Source: PALSA-555 sp035468285 (GTDB lineage: Bacteria > Actinomycetota > Acidimicrobiia > IMCC26256 > PALSA-555). Taken from it: a DNA stretch of 64,000 nucleotides. The notes under the pieces are model-generated. The model was not told where the DNA came from and ran no database searches. It saw nothing but the letters and a program-made list of their open reading frames with translations. Location: positions 12,098 through 76,097 of the forward strand of contig DATISY010000090.1 in assembly GCA_035468285.1 (NCBI GenBank), read 5' to 3'. Positions 50,013 through 58,433 of this stretch are shown here, piece by piece. The translations under genes were made by a program, and so were the position numbers. Position 1 is the first letter of the stretch. Each line of letters opens with the position of its first letter.

Positions 50013-50780
50013 TCAGTTCGCCCGGGCGCGCAGCCGGGCGGCGTCTTGGCGCAGCCGCGCCGCGCCGGGCTCATCCGACTCGGCGGCGAGATCGTCGAGG
50101 ACCGTGGCCGCCTCCTCGAAGCGCCCGAGGGTTCCGAGCAGCGCCGCCGCGTCGCGCCGCTCACCGGCCGCGACGCCCGGAACCGCAAGCCGGAGCCGCA
50201 GCGCCCATACCGCGTCGGCCGGGGACCGTTCGACAAGGGTGTGCACCAGGTTGGCGAGCATGCGCACGAGAATGGCCCGGGGGCCGACCGGCGCGAGGTA
50301 CGCGTCGGCCCACGGGGACCCAACCCGGAGGCGTTCGAAGAGATCCTGGCACCCGCGGCGATCGAGCCGGACGCCGCCCCTGAAGGGATCGATGAACTCG
50401 TCAGGTCCGACGCCGACCAGGAAGTGGCCGGGCATGCCGATCCCCGCCAGGTTCCGCCCGCGCCGGCGGCTCACCTCCAGCATCAGCACGCTCAGCGTGA
50501 TCGGGATCCCCAGGCGCCGGCGGATGACCTCGTCGAGGAACGAGTTGCGCGGGTCGGCGTAGTCGACCTCGTTGCCGGCGAACCGCCCGTCCGCGAAGAG
50601 GAACGCGGCCAGCGCCTCCGGTTCGTCGGGCGACGCATCGGCCAGCTCGTCGAGCGAGACCAGCGTCGCGCGCAGGTCGACGTCGTGGTCGTGCGCCGCG
50701 ATCAAGAGCGCCGCTTCGTCGAGCGGGATCTCGGCGTCAGGGCGGCGGACGAGACGCGTGAACTCTTCGGTGGGACGCAT
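50013..50780 (-). CDS. SirB1/transglutaminase-like protein with TPR-like tail
   Basis: This 255-residue protein has DYADPRNSFLDEVIRRRLGI followed by PITLSVLMLEVSRR and GMPGHFLVGVG, the SirB1-N (transglutaminase-like) pattern. The usual catalytic cysteine at the start of the helix is not evident (NSFLDEVI). The C-terminal 80 residues are helical repeats. Its start ATG 50780 lies 8 bases after TACCGT, which overlaps the -10 box of the divergent Fur gene. Confidence 0.85.
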   Translation of the reverse strand: MRPTEEFTRLVRRPDAEIPLDEAALLIAAHDHDVDLRATLVSLDELADASPDEPEALAAFLFADGRFAGNEVDYADPRNSFLDEVIRRRLGIPITLSVLMLEVSRRRGRNLAGIGMPGHFLVGVGPDEFIDPFRGGVRLDRRGCQDLFERLRVGSPWADAYLAPVGPRAILVRMLANLVHTLVERSPADAVWALRLRLAVPGVAAGERRDAAALLGTLGRFEEAATVLDDLAAESDEPGAARLRQDAARLRARAN

Positions 50781-50788
50781 CAAACCCG

Positions 50789-50798
50789 ACGGTACACT
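50789..50798. promoter_or_regulatory. Overlapping divergent -10 boxes (SirB1-like gene and Fur-family gene)
   Basis: Leftward TACCGT (50794-50789) and rightward TACACT (50793-50798) share the central TA. The start codons lie 8 and 7 bases away, so both transcripts would be leaderless. The first bases of the two start codons are 26 bases apart. Confidence 0.5.
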
Positions 50799-50805
50799 CG
50801 CCGTC

Positions 50806-51240
50806 GTGACGGACGACCTGCGCGACATCGTCGCGTCACGGTTGCGAGGCATCCGACAACGACTGACACCGAACCGGGAAGCGATCGTCGACGTCCTCGC
50901 CGCGTCATCTCGGCCGCTGACCATTCCCGAGGTGCTCAAGACCCGATCCGGCCTGGCGCAGAGCAGCGTGTACCGCAACCTGGTCGTCCTCGTCGACGCC
51001 GGAGTGGTCCACCGGATCGTCACCAACGACGAGTTCGCCCGCTTCGAGCTCGCCGAGGACCTCCTCGGCCATCACCATCACTTGATCTGCTCCGAGTGCG
51101 GGCGGGTCGAGGACGTCCCGCCCAATGCCCGCCTCGAGCAATCGCTGCGACACGCGGCGGACCAGATCGCGTCCGCGACCGGGTTCCACACCCACACCCA
51201 CCGGATCGACCTGGTGGGCTTGTGCCGCCGCTGCGCCTGA
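50806..51240 (+). CDS. Fur-family metal-dependent regulator
   Basis: This 144-residue regulator has a winged-helix domain (LTIPEVLKTRSGLAQSSVYR), then HHHH at residues 89-92, C95-x2-C98 and C140-x2-C143, the two zinc cysteine pairs. The HTHTHR segment resembles Zur proteins, and a cation efflux gene lies 1.7 kb away, but Zur and Fur cannot be separated. The start is GTG 50806, set by the TACACT box 7 bases before it; the longer frame from 50572 overlaps the divergent gene. Confidence 0.92.
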   Translation: MTDDLRDIVASRLRGIRQRLTPNREAIVDVLAASSRPLTIPEVLKTRSGLAQSSVYRNLVVLVDAGVVHRIVTNDEFARFELAEDLLGHHHHLICSECGRVEDVPPNARLEQSLRHAADQIASATGFHTHTHRIDLVGLCRRCA

Positions 51241-51305
51241 GGCGCGCCGGGCACCGACAAGCCAACCGCCCAGGCGGTGATGCCCGGCACGGCGGGGTCC
51301 CTCGA

Positions 51306-51311
51306 TAGGGT
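51306..51311 (+). promoter_or_regulatory. Predicted -10 box of the ECF sigma gene (leaderless)
   Basis: TAGGGT lies 8 bases before GTG 51320. Confidence 0.42.
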
Positions 51312-51319
51312 CGCCGACG

Positions 51320-51844
51320 GTGGACGAGCTCACGCGACTCCTGCTCGCGGCCCGCGACGGCGACCGCGCCGCGCTCGGCAGCTTCGTCCGCCACAGCCAG
51401 GGCGACGTGTGGCGGTTCGTGGCGCACCGTGTCGGGCCCGACGACGCCGACGACGTGACCCAGGACGCATACGTCCGAGCGTGGCGAGCGACGCCTGCGT
51501 TCCGGAACGAGGCGACGGCGCGGACGTGGCTCCTCGCCATCGCCCGCCGCGCGTGCGTCGACGCGTTGCGTCACCGGGGCCGCCGAACCCGTCTCACCAG
51601 CCGCCTCACGTCGCGAACCACCGCGGGTCAACAGCCAGACCCGGCGGCGGCCAACGCCCTCGAGGACCTGGTCGGCGGGCTCAACCCCGATCGGCGAGAC
51701 GCGTTCGTGCTCACGCAGCTCCTCGGCTGCTCCTACGAGGAAGCCGCGACGATCTGCGGCGTCCCGGTCGGCACGGTCCGGTCGCGGGTCGCACGGGCCC
51801 GCGCCAGCCTGGTCGAGCAGCTCCGCGACGTCGCCGCGAGCTGA
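51320..51844 (+). CDS. ECF-type RNA polymerase sigma factor
   Basis: This 174-residue protein has sigma region 2 (VWRFVAHRVGPDDADDVTQD, AYVRAWRATPAF, TWLLAIARRACVDALR) and region 4 (CSYEEAATICGVPVGTVRSR). The linker contains a basic repeat, RLTSRLTSR. No anti-sigma gene of a known family follows; instead its stop overlaps a membrane protein gene (ATGA), which may be its regulator or its target. Confidence 0.93.
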   Translation: MDELTRLLLAARDGDRAALGSFVRHSQGDVWRFVAHRVGPDDADDVTQDAYVRAWRATPAFRNEATARTWLLAIARRACVDALRHRGRRTRLTSRLTSRTTAGQQPDPAAANALEDLVGGLNPDRRDAFVLTQLLGCSYEEAATICGVPVGTVRSRVARARASLVEQLRDVAAS

Positions 51845-52917
51845 TGCGACCGGGGCGCGCCATCCTGGCGGTTCTGCTCGCGGTCGGCACAGTCGTCGTG
51901 GCCGCCGAGCCGGCCGACGCGCACGGCGTCGCGGGGATCCAGCCGAGCAACTTCTCGACCCGTGTCCTGGCGATCGTCCCTGCGACGCGCGGCGTCGAGG
52001 TCCACGCCGTGGATCTCGGCAACAAGCTGGAGCTCAACAACCACACCGGACGTGACATCGTCGTGCTCGGCTACGACGGTGAGCCGTACCTGCGCGTCGG
52101 GCCGCGCGGCGTGTTCCAGAACGGTCGCTCTCCCGCCGTGTACCTGAACCGCACCCGCACCGGGAACGTGCCGGTTCCGGCGTCAGCCAACCCGCACGCG
52201 CCGCCCCAGTGGGAGCGGCTCGGCGGCGGCTCCCAGGTTCGGTGGCACGACCATCGGGCCCACTGGCTACCCACGGCGAACCCACCCGAGGTCCAGCGCG
52301 ACCCCGGGTCCCGTCACCTGGTCCAACATTGGGCCGTCACCCTGGTCAGCGACCGGGGCCGCATCGTGGTGCGTGGCGACGTCGTGTGGGTGCCGGGCCC
52401 ATCGCCGTGGATCTGGCTCGGCGTCGCCCTCGGCTTCGCCCTCGCGGTGATCGCCCTCGCCGCGACCCGAGCCGGGCGGCCGGCGGTCGCGGCGAGCCTC
52501 GCGGCCCTGATCGTGGGCGAGACCGCCCACGTGTTCGGATCCTGGGCGGCCACCACGGTCGCCGGGCCCACCAAGCTGGCCGCGAGCGCCTACGCGTTGG
52601 GTGGCATCGCGGTCGCCGCCCTGGCCTTCGTGTGGGTGGTCCGACGCGGGGTCCACCCGGCCGCGCCGCTGCTCCTCCTCGCAGGCCTCTTCTTGGCGTT
52701 GGCCGGCGGACTCGCCGACGTCTCGGCGCTGTACCGCTCACAGCTCCCCACGACCCTGCCCGTCACGCTGGCCCGACTGGAGATCGCGGCCACGATCGGT
52801 CTCGGTGCGGGGATCGCGGTCGTCGGCGGCTGGCAGCTGCGCGCCACGGCTCCTCGAACCCGTCGCGTGGCCCCGGCCCGTCCGCACCCCCCGACGGTGA
52901 GCAGCTCGCCGGCCTAG
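51844..52917 (+). CDS. Secreted-domain plus five-helix membrane protein, partner of the ECF sigma factor
   Basis: This 357-residue protein has a signal peptide (ILAVLLAVGTVVVAAEPADA), an extracytoplasmic domain of about 160 residues with VRWHDHRAHWLP near residue 135, and five C-terminal helices (about 185-205, 211-235, 240-260, 266-287 and 295-318). The His-rich HDHRxHW motif suggests metal binding. It overlaps the sigma gene by one base. The family is unrecognised; by position it may transmit an envelope or metal signal. Confidence 0.78.
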   Translation: MRPGRAILAVLLAVGTVVVAAEPADAHGVAGIQPSNFSTRVLAIVPATRGVEVHAVDLGNKLELNNHTGRDIVVLGYDGEPYLRVGPRGVFQNGRSPAVYLNRTRTGNVPVPASANPHAPPQWERLGGGSQVRWHDHRAHWLPTANPPEVQRDPGSRHLVQHWAVTLVSDRGRIVVRGDVVWVPGPSPWIWLGVALGFALAVIALAATRAGRPAVAASLAALIVGETAHVFGSWAATTVAGPTKLAASAYALGGIAVAALAFVWVVRRGVHPAAPLLLLAGLFLALAGGLADVSALYRSQLPTTLPVTLARLEIAATIGLGAGIAVVGGWQLRATAPRTRRVAPARPHPPTVSSSPA

Positions 52918-53792
52918 TGGGTCGGGTCGTCACAAACGTGACACTCGAGCTCGAGTGTCGTGTGCGTGATCCCGAACCGGTCCGCCAGCATCGTCTTGAG
53001 CGCATCACCGCGCACCTGCGCGTCGTGCAGGGATGGCACATCACCGAACACGACATGCGCCGACAACGCCGGGAGATCCGACGCGACCTCCCAGACGTGG
53101 AGATGGTGCACGGCCTCGACGCCCTCTTCGTGGAACAGGGCCTGCTCGACCTGGGCGACGTCGACGCCGCGCGGTGCCGCTTCCAGGAACACATTCGTGG
53201 TGTCGCGCAGCACACCCCATGCGGACCAGGCGACGAGCACCGCGATCGCCAGCGACGCGGCCGGGTCGAGCCAGGTCGCCCCGAACGCCAGGATCCCGAT
53301 ACCGGCCACCATCGCGCCCGCCGAGCTGCCCACGTCCGAGAGCATGTGCACCATCGCCGCCCGCAGGTTCAGGTTCGCGCCGGCGACCCGAGCGAGCACG
53401 AGAGTGACCGCCGCGTTCACGACGAGACCGACGGTCGCCACGCCCAGCAGACCGGCCCCGTCGACGGCGTCGCCGTGACCGAGCCGCCCGATGGCCTCGA
53501 CGACGATCCAGATCGTGACGGCGAGCACGAGGAGGGCGTTGGCCTGCGCGCCGAGCGCCTCGGCCCGACGCAGCCCGAAGGTGCGCCGGCTCGACGCCGG
53601 GCGGGTCATGAGCGCCTCCGCCACGAGTGCGACACCGAGCCCGACGACGTCGGTCGCGAGATGGGTCGCGTCGGCGAGCAACGCCAGCGACGAGAACACG
53701 AAACCGCCGACGACCTCGACGGCGAGCAGCGACACGTTGGCCCCGAGGGCGATCCATAGCGCCCGGCGCGCCAGGTGATCCGGGGTGGTCAT
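52914..53792 (-). CDS. Cation diffusion facilitator (ZitB/CzcD-type efflux)
   Basis: This 292-residue inner-membrane protein has six helices. Metal-site motifs are HLATDVVG in helix 2 and HMLSDVGSS in helix 5, each the H-x3-D typical of zinc transporters. A cytosolic C-terminal domain contains HHLHVWEVASDLPALSAHVV and ends CHVCDDPTH. The start chosen is ATG 53792; the longer frame overlaps the divergent SDR. Zinc or cobalt export is the likely role. Confidence 0.93.
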   Translation of the reverse strand: MTTPDHLARRALWIALGANVSLLAVEVVGGFVFSSLALLADATHLATDVVGLGVALVAEALMTRPASSRRTFGLRRAEALGAQANALLVLAVTIWIVVEAIGRLGHGDAVDGAGLLGVATVGLVVNAAVTLVLARVAGANLNLRAAMVHMLSDVGSSAGAMVAGIGILAFGATWLDPAASLAIAVLVAWSAWGVLRDTTNVFLEAAPRGVDVAQVEQALFHEEGVEAVHHLHVWEVASDLPALSAHVVFGDVPSLHDAQVRGDALKTMLADRFGITHTTLELECHVCDDPTH

Positions 53793-53864
53793 TGCCTCTA
53801 TCTTGGCCCGACGCACCGTCGTGGCGCGCGCTGTCGTCCCCGGTCCGTGCGGCGCGTCGACCGG

Positions 53865-53870
53865 TAGGGT
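53865..53870 (+). promoter_or_regulatory. Predicted -10 box of the SDR gene (leaderless)
   Basis: TAGGGT lies 7 bases before GTG 53878 and decides that start. Confidence 0.42.
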
Positions 53871-53877
53871 GCGGCTC

Positions 53878-54648
53878 GTGCGCCTCGCCGGGGAGATCGC
53901 GCTCGTCACCGGCTCGACCGCCGGGATCGGGAAGGCCATTGCGCTCGAGTTCGCCGCCGAGGGCGCCTCGGTCGTCGTCCACGGCCGCGACGGAGGACGA
54001 GGTGCCGCGGTCGTGGACCAGATCGTCGCGGCGGGCGGTGCCGCGCACTTCGTGGCCGCCGACCTGGCGACCGAGCAGGCTTGCACGGATGTGGTCGCGA
54101 GAGCGGCCGACCACTTCGGCGGGTTGAGCATCGTGGTGAACAACGCCGTCGCGAGCCCCGACGGTCACGACTCCCGGGTCGGCGACATGGACACCACCTA
54201 TTGGGAAGATGCGCTACGGGTGAACCTCACCGCCCCGATGTGGCTGTGCCGCGCCGCGATCCCTCACCTGCTCGAGCACGGGCACGGGGCGATCCTCAAC
54301 ATCTCGTCACGACAAGCTGAACGTCCCAGCGCGGGGCTCGCCGCGTACGCCGCCAGCAAGGGCGGCCTGAACGCGCTCACGCGCGCCATCGCCGTGGAGT
54401 ACGCCGGGCAGGGCATCCGGTGCAACACCATCAGCCCCGGATACGTGATCAACGAGCGTCGCGACGCGGCCCTGGCACCGGATCGACGTGAACGTCTCGA
54501 GGCCATGCACCTCACCCGCCTCGGCGAGGCCCGCGACGTCGCGTGGGCCGCGGTGTACCTCGCGAGCCGCGAATCGGAGTTCGTGACCGGCATCAACCTC
54601 GAGCTCGACGGTGGGAGCGGTCACGCCCGCGCCGCGGCGCTGGGATGA
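53878..54648 (+). CDS. Short-chain dehydrogenase/reductase
   Basis: This 256-residue Rossmann enzyme has VTGSTAGIGKAIALEFA (cofactor loop), NNAVASPDGH, ISSRQAERPSAGLAAYAASK (catalytic S, Y and K) and NTISPGYV. The LDGGSGHA C-terminus is typical of the FabG-like group. The start is GTG 53878. It overlaps the following sugar-isomerase-like gene by 4 bases and may act in the same pathway. The substrate is unknown. Confidence 0.92.
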   Translation: MRLAGEIALVTGSTAGIGKAIALEFAAEGASVVVHGRDGGRGAAVVDQIVAAGGAAHFVAADLATEQACTDVVARAADHFGGLSIVVNNAVASPDGHDSRVGDMDTTYWEDALRVNLTAPMWLCRAAIPHLLEHGHGAILNISSRQAERPSAGLAAYAASKGGLNALTRAIAVEYAGQGIRCNTISPGYVINERRDAALAPDRRERLEAMHLTRLGEARDVAWAAVYLASRESEFVTGINLELDGGSGHARAAALG

Positions 54649-55493
54649 CCTCCGACGTCGAGCCCGACGAGCGCGCCGTCGGTCGGATGCACCCGCGGGT
54701 GTCACTGAGTGCGATCTCGACGTTCTCGTGGGACCTCGACCAGGATCTGGCGTTCTACGACGCCGCGGGCATCACGGCCATCGGCGCGTCGCTCGCCAAG
54801 CTCGAAGCGGCCGGCCTCGACGAGGGGGCCCGACGGCTGCGCGAGGCCGGCCTCCGGGTCACCAACCTGATCGGGATCGGCCCGTTCGTGCTGGCCGACC
54901 CGACACAGTGGGACCGGCAGCGGGACCGGGTGCGGCACGCCCTCGACGCCGCCGAGACGGTCGGCGCGGAGTGCCTGATCTTCACCACGGGACCGGCCGG
55001 GTCGTTGTCGTGGGAGGACGCGGCCGACGCGCTCGCCACCGCAATCGGGCCCGTCCTCGACGACGCCCGAGCCCGCGGGATCCCGTTCGGGCTCGAGCAC
55101 ACCAACTCGCTGCGTGTCGACGTCGGGTTCGTGCACACCCTGCGCGATGTGGTCGACCTGGCCCGCCGCCTCGACATCGGCGTGTGCGTCGAGCTGAACG
55201 CCTGCTGGGCCGAGCGGGGGCTGGGCGAGACGATCCGGGACGGCATCGACCGGTTCCGGGTCGTCCAGGTGAGCGACTTCGCGGTCGGGACCCTGTCGAC
55301 ACCGAACCGGCTCGTGCCCGGCGACGGCGACATCCCGCTCGGACGGCTCGTGGGCCAGCTGCTCGACGCCGGGTATCGGGGCGTGTTCGACCTCGAGCTC
55401 ATCGGCCCGCGCATCGACGAGGAGGGCTACGGCCCCGCGTGCACCCGGGCGGTCGAGCGGCTGGGTGCGCTCCTCGACGAGGCCGGCGCCTGA
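54645..55493 (+). CDS. Sugar phosphate isomerase/epimerase-like TIM-barrel protein
   Basis: This 282-residue protein has an AP-endonuclease-2/xylose-isomerase-like barrel. Metal-ligand segments are visible as IPFGLEHTNS, VCVELNACWAE, RVVQVSDF and RGVFDLELIGPR. It starts at ATG 54645 inside the SDR stop. The coupled SDR suggests a polyol or sugar acid pathway; no specific substrate can be named. Confidence 0.85.
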   Translation: MTSDVEPDERAVGRMHPRVSLSAISTFSWDLDQDLAFYDAAGITAIGASLAKLEAAGLDEGARRLREAGLRVTNLIGIGPFVLADPTQWDRQRDRVRHALDAAETVGAECLIFTTGPAGSLSWEDAADALATAIGPVLDDARARGIPFGLEHTNSLRVDVGFVHTLRDVVDLARRLDIGVCVELNACWAERGLGETIRDGIDRFRVVQVSDFAVGTLSTPNRLVPGDGDIPLGRLVGQLLDAGYRGVFDLELIGPRIDEEGYGPACTRAVERLGALLDEAGA

Positions 55494-55500
55494 GGGCAGC

Positions 55501-56562
55501 TCACGCCCGCCACTCCACGGGCGTCCCGTGGAACCCGGCCAGAGCGAGGAGCCGGTCTTGCCCGTCGGGCCAGAGGGTGAGCCGCAGCTCGGCGCGCGTC
55601 ACTTCGGTCGTCGAGGTCGGCTCGAGCCGCAGCCATGCGATCGGCGCGTCCAGGGTGGCCCGGGCGCCGGCGTCGGCGAGCAGCGCGACGAACTCGGTGA
55701 CGTCGGCGGGCGAGAAGTACTGCATGACGATCGAATGGAACACGACCGTGGCCTCGCCGGGGTGTGGTTCGACGAGCTGCGCCGCGACCCAGTCCCGGGC
55801 ATCGCCTTGCTCGACGGTGGCGGGCACCCGGGCCGCGACGTCGAGGGCGTTCCGCAGGATCGCGAGCCGGGCGTCTTGATCAGGCCATACGTAGCCGAGC
55901 AGCGCGAGCCTCCCCGTGTCGCTGGTGGGGTCGATCGGATCGTGGTCACAGCCGGCCCGGGACGAGACGCGCAACGGGGCGTCGAACGGGAGTGGCCGGC
56001 CCGCCCAGACATCGACGAACCGCACCGGCGACGTGGGGTCACCGACGTGGGACGGGCCCGCCTGGTACGAGAAGTGGTCGAAGCGCAAGTTCAAGCCCGC
56101 GCTGGAACCGACCTCGAGGACGCGCAGCGGGTGCCCGGTCTCGGCCGCGACGGTCAGGAACCCGCCGATGAGCGCCGCGGATCGGCCGACCTCGTTGGTC
56201 TGGGGCGGCCGGTCGATCGCGCGGTCCAGCTCGTCGTGTCGGGCGGTGAGCACCGAGCGCACCAGCGGCCACGCCGCGTCGGGGTCGCCGTCGCCACCCA
56301 CCGACGGGTAGTGGCGGGCAAGCTCGGGGACGTCGCCGGCGAGCACGAGGCGGTGCACCGCGCCGAGGAGCCGCAGCTGGGGGACCTGGAGCGCGGGGTC
56401 GTCGACGGTGCGGCCGAGGAGCTCCCAGGTCGGGCCGGCCGCCTCGGCGTCCACGGCGAGGTGCTCGAGGAGCCCGGCGTAGAAGGGCGAGTCGGCCGCG
56501 GCGCAGTATCCGGCCTGGCCTCGAAGGCGGTTCGCGAGGATCGTGCGGGCGTCCGGGCTCAC
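55501..56562 (-). CDS. DUF2332 family protein
   Basis: This 353-residue protein matches the DUF2332 pattern: GYCAAADSPFYAGLLEHLA at the N-terminus, LRVLEVGSSAGLNLRFDHFS in the middle and VVFHSIVMQYFSPADVTEFV later. The middle motif resembles a SAM-binding loop, so a methyltransferase-like fold is possible, but the family has no assigned function that I can state. It starts at GTG 56562, 4 bases after the thioesterase-like gene. Confidence 0.85.
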   Translation of the reverse strand: MSPDARTILANRLRGQAGYCAAADSPFYAGLLEHLAVDAEAAGPTWELLGRTVDDPALQVPQLRLLGAVHRLVLAGDVPELARHYPSVGGDGDPDAAWPLVRSVLTARHDELDRAIDRPPQTNEVGRSAALIGGFLTVAAETGHPLRVLEVGSSAGLNLRFDHFSYQAGPSHVGDPTSPVRFVDVWAGRPLPFDAPLRVSSRAGCDHDPIDPTSDTGRLALLGYVWPDQDARLAILRNALDVAARVPATVEQGDARDWVAAQLVEPHPGEATVVFHSIVMQYFSPADVTEFVALLADAGARATLDAPIAWLRLEPTSTTEVTRAELRLTLWPDGQDRLLALAGFHGTPVEWRA

Positions 56563-56566
56563 GGGC

Positions 56567-57151
56567 TCACGGCGGCGGGGGTCCCCACGGCGGGCGGCCG
56601 ACGTCGTCGACCCGGTCGACGGGGGCGCCTTGGACCTCGTGGAGCATCTCCCAGAACCAGGACGGCCAGGCGACGACACTGCCGTCGGCCCCGACGAGGA
56701 GCTGGATGACCCAGGCCCGGGCGAGAGGCGCCCCCGTCGTGGCCTCGACGAGACGCTGCTCGACGACCGCGGCCTTCCCGCGGCGCTGCACGTACCGCGT
56801 CGCGCCGACGTAGCGCTCGTGCATCCACCCTTCCCGTTCGTAGAGGACGTGGAGTTCGCGGACGACGACCGCGATGCCCTCGCGTCGCACGAACTTCGGC
56901 CAGCGCGGCGCGAGCCGTGACGCCACGTACGCGATCCGAAGCTCGTTGAACATGCGAGCCGCGGCGGTGTTGTTGAGGTGGTCCTGATACTCGTCACGAT
57001 CGGCGTCGATCGGGTCGACGTCGAACACGACTGCGAACCCCTCGGCACCGAGCGCGGTGGCGCCCGCCGACGGCTCCGGGTTGCCGGGGCGGACACCGAC
57101 GACGGGCCACGGGTTCCGCCAGTCCGCGTCGCGTCCTCGCGCCTCGTTCAA
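56567..57151 (-). CDS. Hot-dog-fold acyl-CoA thioesterase-like protein
   Basis: This 194-residue protein has YQDHLNNTAAARMFNELRIA, the hot-dog pattern with an asparagine pair before the long helix, then REGIAVVVRELHVLYERE and the strands AVVEQRLVEATTGAPLARAW. No ATG, GTG or TTG start fits outside the upstream SDR gene except TTG 57151, 4 bases after that gene's stop. The substrate is unknown. It lies between an SDR and a DUF2332 gene in one leftward unit. Confidence 0.75.
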   Translation of the reverse strand: MNEARGRDADWRNPWPVVGVRPGNPEPSAGATALGAEGFAVVFDVDPIDADRDEYQDHLNNTAAARMFNELRIAYVASRLAPRWPKFVRREGIAVVVRELHVLYEREGWMHERYVGATRYVQRRGKAAVVEQRLVEATTGAPLARAWVIQLLVGADGSVVAWPSWFWEMLHEVQGAPVDRVDDVGRPPWGPPPP

Positions 57152-57155
57152 CGCG

Positions 57156-57941
57156 CTAGGACCACATGAAGGTGCCGCCGTCGACCATGAAGGTGTGACC
57201 GGTGACGAAGCGGCACGCATCCGAGCACAGGAAGTGGGCGACGGGGCCGACGTCGAGCTCGGGATCGCCGTTGCGGCCCATCGGGGAGTTCCGCATGAAC
57301 TCCTCGTAGTGCTCTGACCCGACGGCGCGGGGCGGCGCCGCCGCGGGGGCGATGGCGTTGACCACGATCCCGTCCGGGGCCCACTCGCGCGCCGCGGTGC
57401 GGGTCAGGGCCCGGATGGCTTCCTTCGACGCGTTGTACGCCCCGAAGCCCTGACCACCGGTGCGGCCCATCGAGGACGCGAAGTTGACGATCCGACCCCA
57501 CCCGGCGTCCCGCATGTGCGGATAGACCGCCTGCATGGCCCGCAGGGTCCCCAGGACCCCGGATCGGTAGAAGACGTCGACGTCGTCGGTGGTGACCTCG
57601 GCCATGGGGGCGTTCGCGCGGAACGTCTGCGCGTTGTTGATGATCCCGTCGACTCGCCCGAGCTCATCGACGACGCGCGCGACCATGGCGTCGATCGACT
57701 CCTCGTCCCGGATGTCGACCTCGACGCCGAGGTTCGGTGCGCCGAGGTCGGAGAGCTCCTCGCAGGTGCGGCGCAACTTCTCCGCCTGGTAGTCGGCGAC
57801 GACGACGGTTGCGCCGGCCTTGGCCAGGTGATTCGCCATGCCCCGTCCGACCCCTTGACCGGACCCGGTGACGATGATCACCCGCTCATCGACGGTGTGC
57901 ATGGCCCGGGAGGTGTCGGCGGTGACTTCGGGATGCAGCAC
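57156..57941 (-). CDS. Short-chain dehydrogenase/reductase
   Basis: This 261-residue enzyme has IIVTGSGQGVGRGMANHLAK, INNAQTFRANAPMAE, NFASSMGRTGGQGFGAYNAS with the following K (S-Y-K catalytic set) and VDGGTFMWS at the C-terminus. GTG 57941 is chosen because a TAGCCT box lies 8 bases upstream; ATG 57902 is an alternative. It is probably involved in fatty acyl or steroid-type metabolism, given the thioesterase-like neighbour (weak inference). Confidence 0.9.
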   Translation of the reverse strand: MLHPEVTADTSRAMHTVDERVIIVTGSGQGVGRGMANHLAKAGATVVVADYQAEKLRRTCEELSDLGAPNLGVEVDIRDEESIDAMVARVVDELGRVDGIINNAQTFRANAPMAEVTTDDVDVFYRSGVLGTLRAMQAVYPHMRDAGWGRIVNFASSMGRTGGQGFGAYNASKEAIRALTRTAAREWAPDGIVVNAIAPAAAPPRAVGSEHYEEFMRNSPMGRNGDPELDVGPVAHFLCSDACRFVTGHTFMVDGGTFMWS

Positions 57942-57949
57942 GGTCGGGG

Positions 57950-57955
57950 AGGCTA
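57950..57955 (-). promoter_or_regulatory. Predicted -10 box of the leftward SDR unit (leaderless)
   Basis: Read leftward this is TAGCCT, 8 bases before GTG 57941; it overlaps the stop of the VOC gene. Confidence 0.42.
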
Positions 57956-58408
57956 CGCGCCGGGTTCCGGCGTGTGGATCAGCTCGACGAGGACCCCGTC
58001 GGGGTCGTGGATGGTCGCCATGGCCACCGGACCCGCCGGGCCCGGCTGCTCGATGCGGTGCGGCTTCGCGGCGAAGCCCAACGTTCGTAACGACGCGAGG
58101 GTGACGTCGACGTCGACGAAGAACGACAGCAGGAAGAAGCCCGGGCGCGGCGGTCCGACGTCGGGGAACACGCCGGACGGCGCGCCCTCACCGAAGGAGA
58201 CGAGTTCCACGATCCCCGAATCGGCGTGGGCGGGATCGCCGAGGAACACCGACCGGAGCTGACGGGAGGGGGCGTCGAACAGGGTCGGCCAATCTCCCTC
58301 GAAGGAGTGGTCCATGAGCACGTCCAAGCCGAGACCGTCGCGGTAGAAGCGGAGGCTGGCGTCGACGTCGCGCACGCACAGCGCGGCGTGATGCAGCGGG
58401 AGCGGCAC
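57953..58408 (-). CDS. VOC-family (glyoxalase/dioxygenase-like) protein
   Basis: This 151-residue protein is made of two beta-alpha-beta-beta-beta modules. LHHAALCVRDVDASLRFYRD gives the first metal histidine, and MATIHDPDGVLVELIHTPE gives the second module's H and E. It may be a lactoylglutathione-lyase-like enzyme or methylmalonyl-CoA epimerase relative. The start is GTG 58408, 7 bases after TAGCGT; the frame to 58537 overlaps the divergent LLM gene. Confidence 0.88.
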   Translation of the reverse strand: MPLPLHHAALCVRDVDASLRFYRDGLGLDVLMDHSFEGDWPTLFDAPSRQLRSVFLGDPAHADSGIVELVSFGEGAPSGVFPDVGPPRPGFFLLSFFVDVDVTLASLRTLGFAAKPHRIEQPGPAGPVAMATIHDPDGVLVELIHTPEPGA

Positions 58409-58415
58409 GCGGGCG

Positions 58416-58425
58416 ACGCTACCCT
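58416..58425. promoter_or_regulatory. Overlapping divergent -10 boxes (VOC gene and LLM gene)
   Basis: Leftward TAGCGT (58421-58416) and rightward TACCCT (58420-58425) share the central TA. Start codons lie 7 and 8 bases away, so both transcripts would be leaderless. The first bases of the start codons are again 26 bases apart, as at 50789-50798. Confidence 0.5.
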
Positions 58426-58433
58426 CCTGCGCG

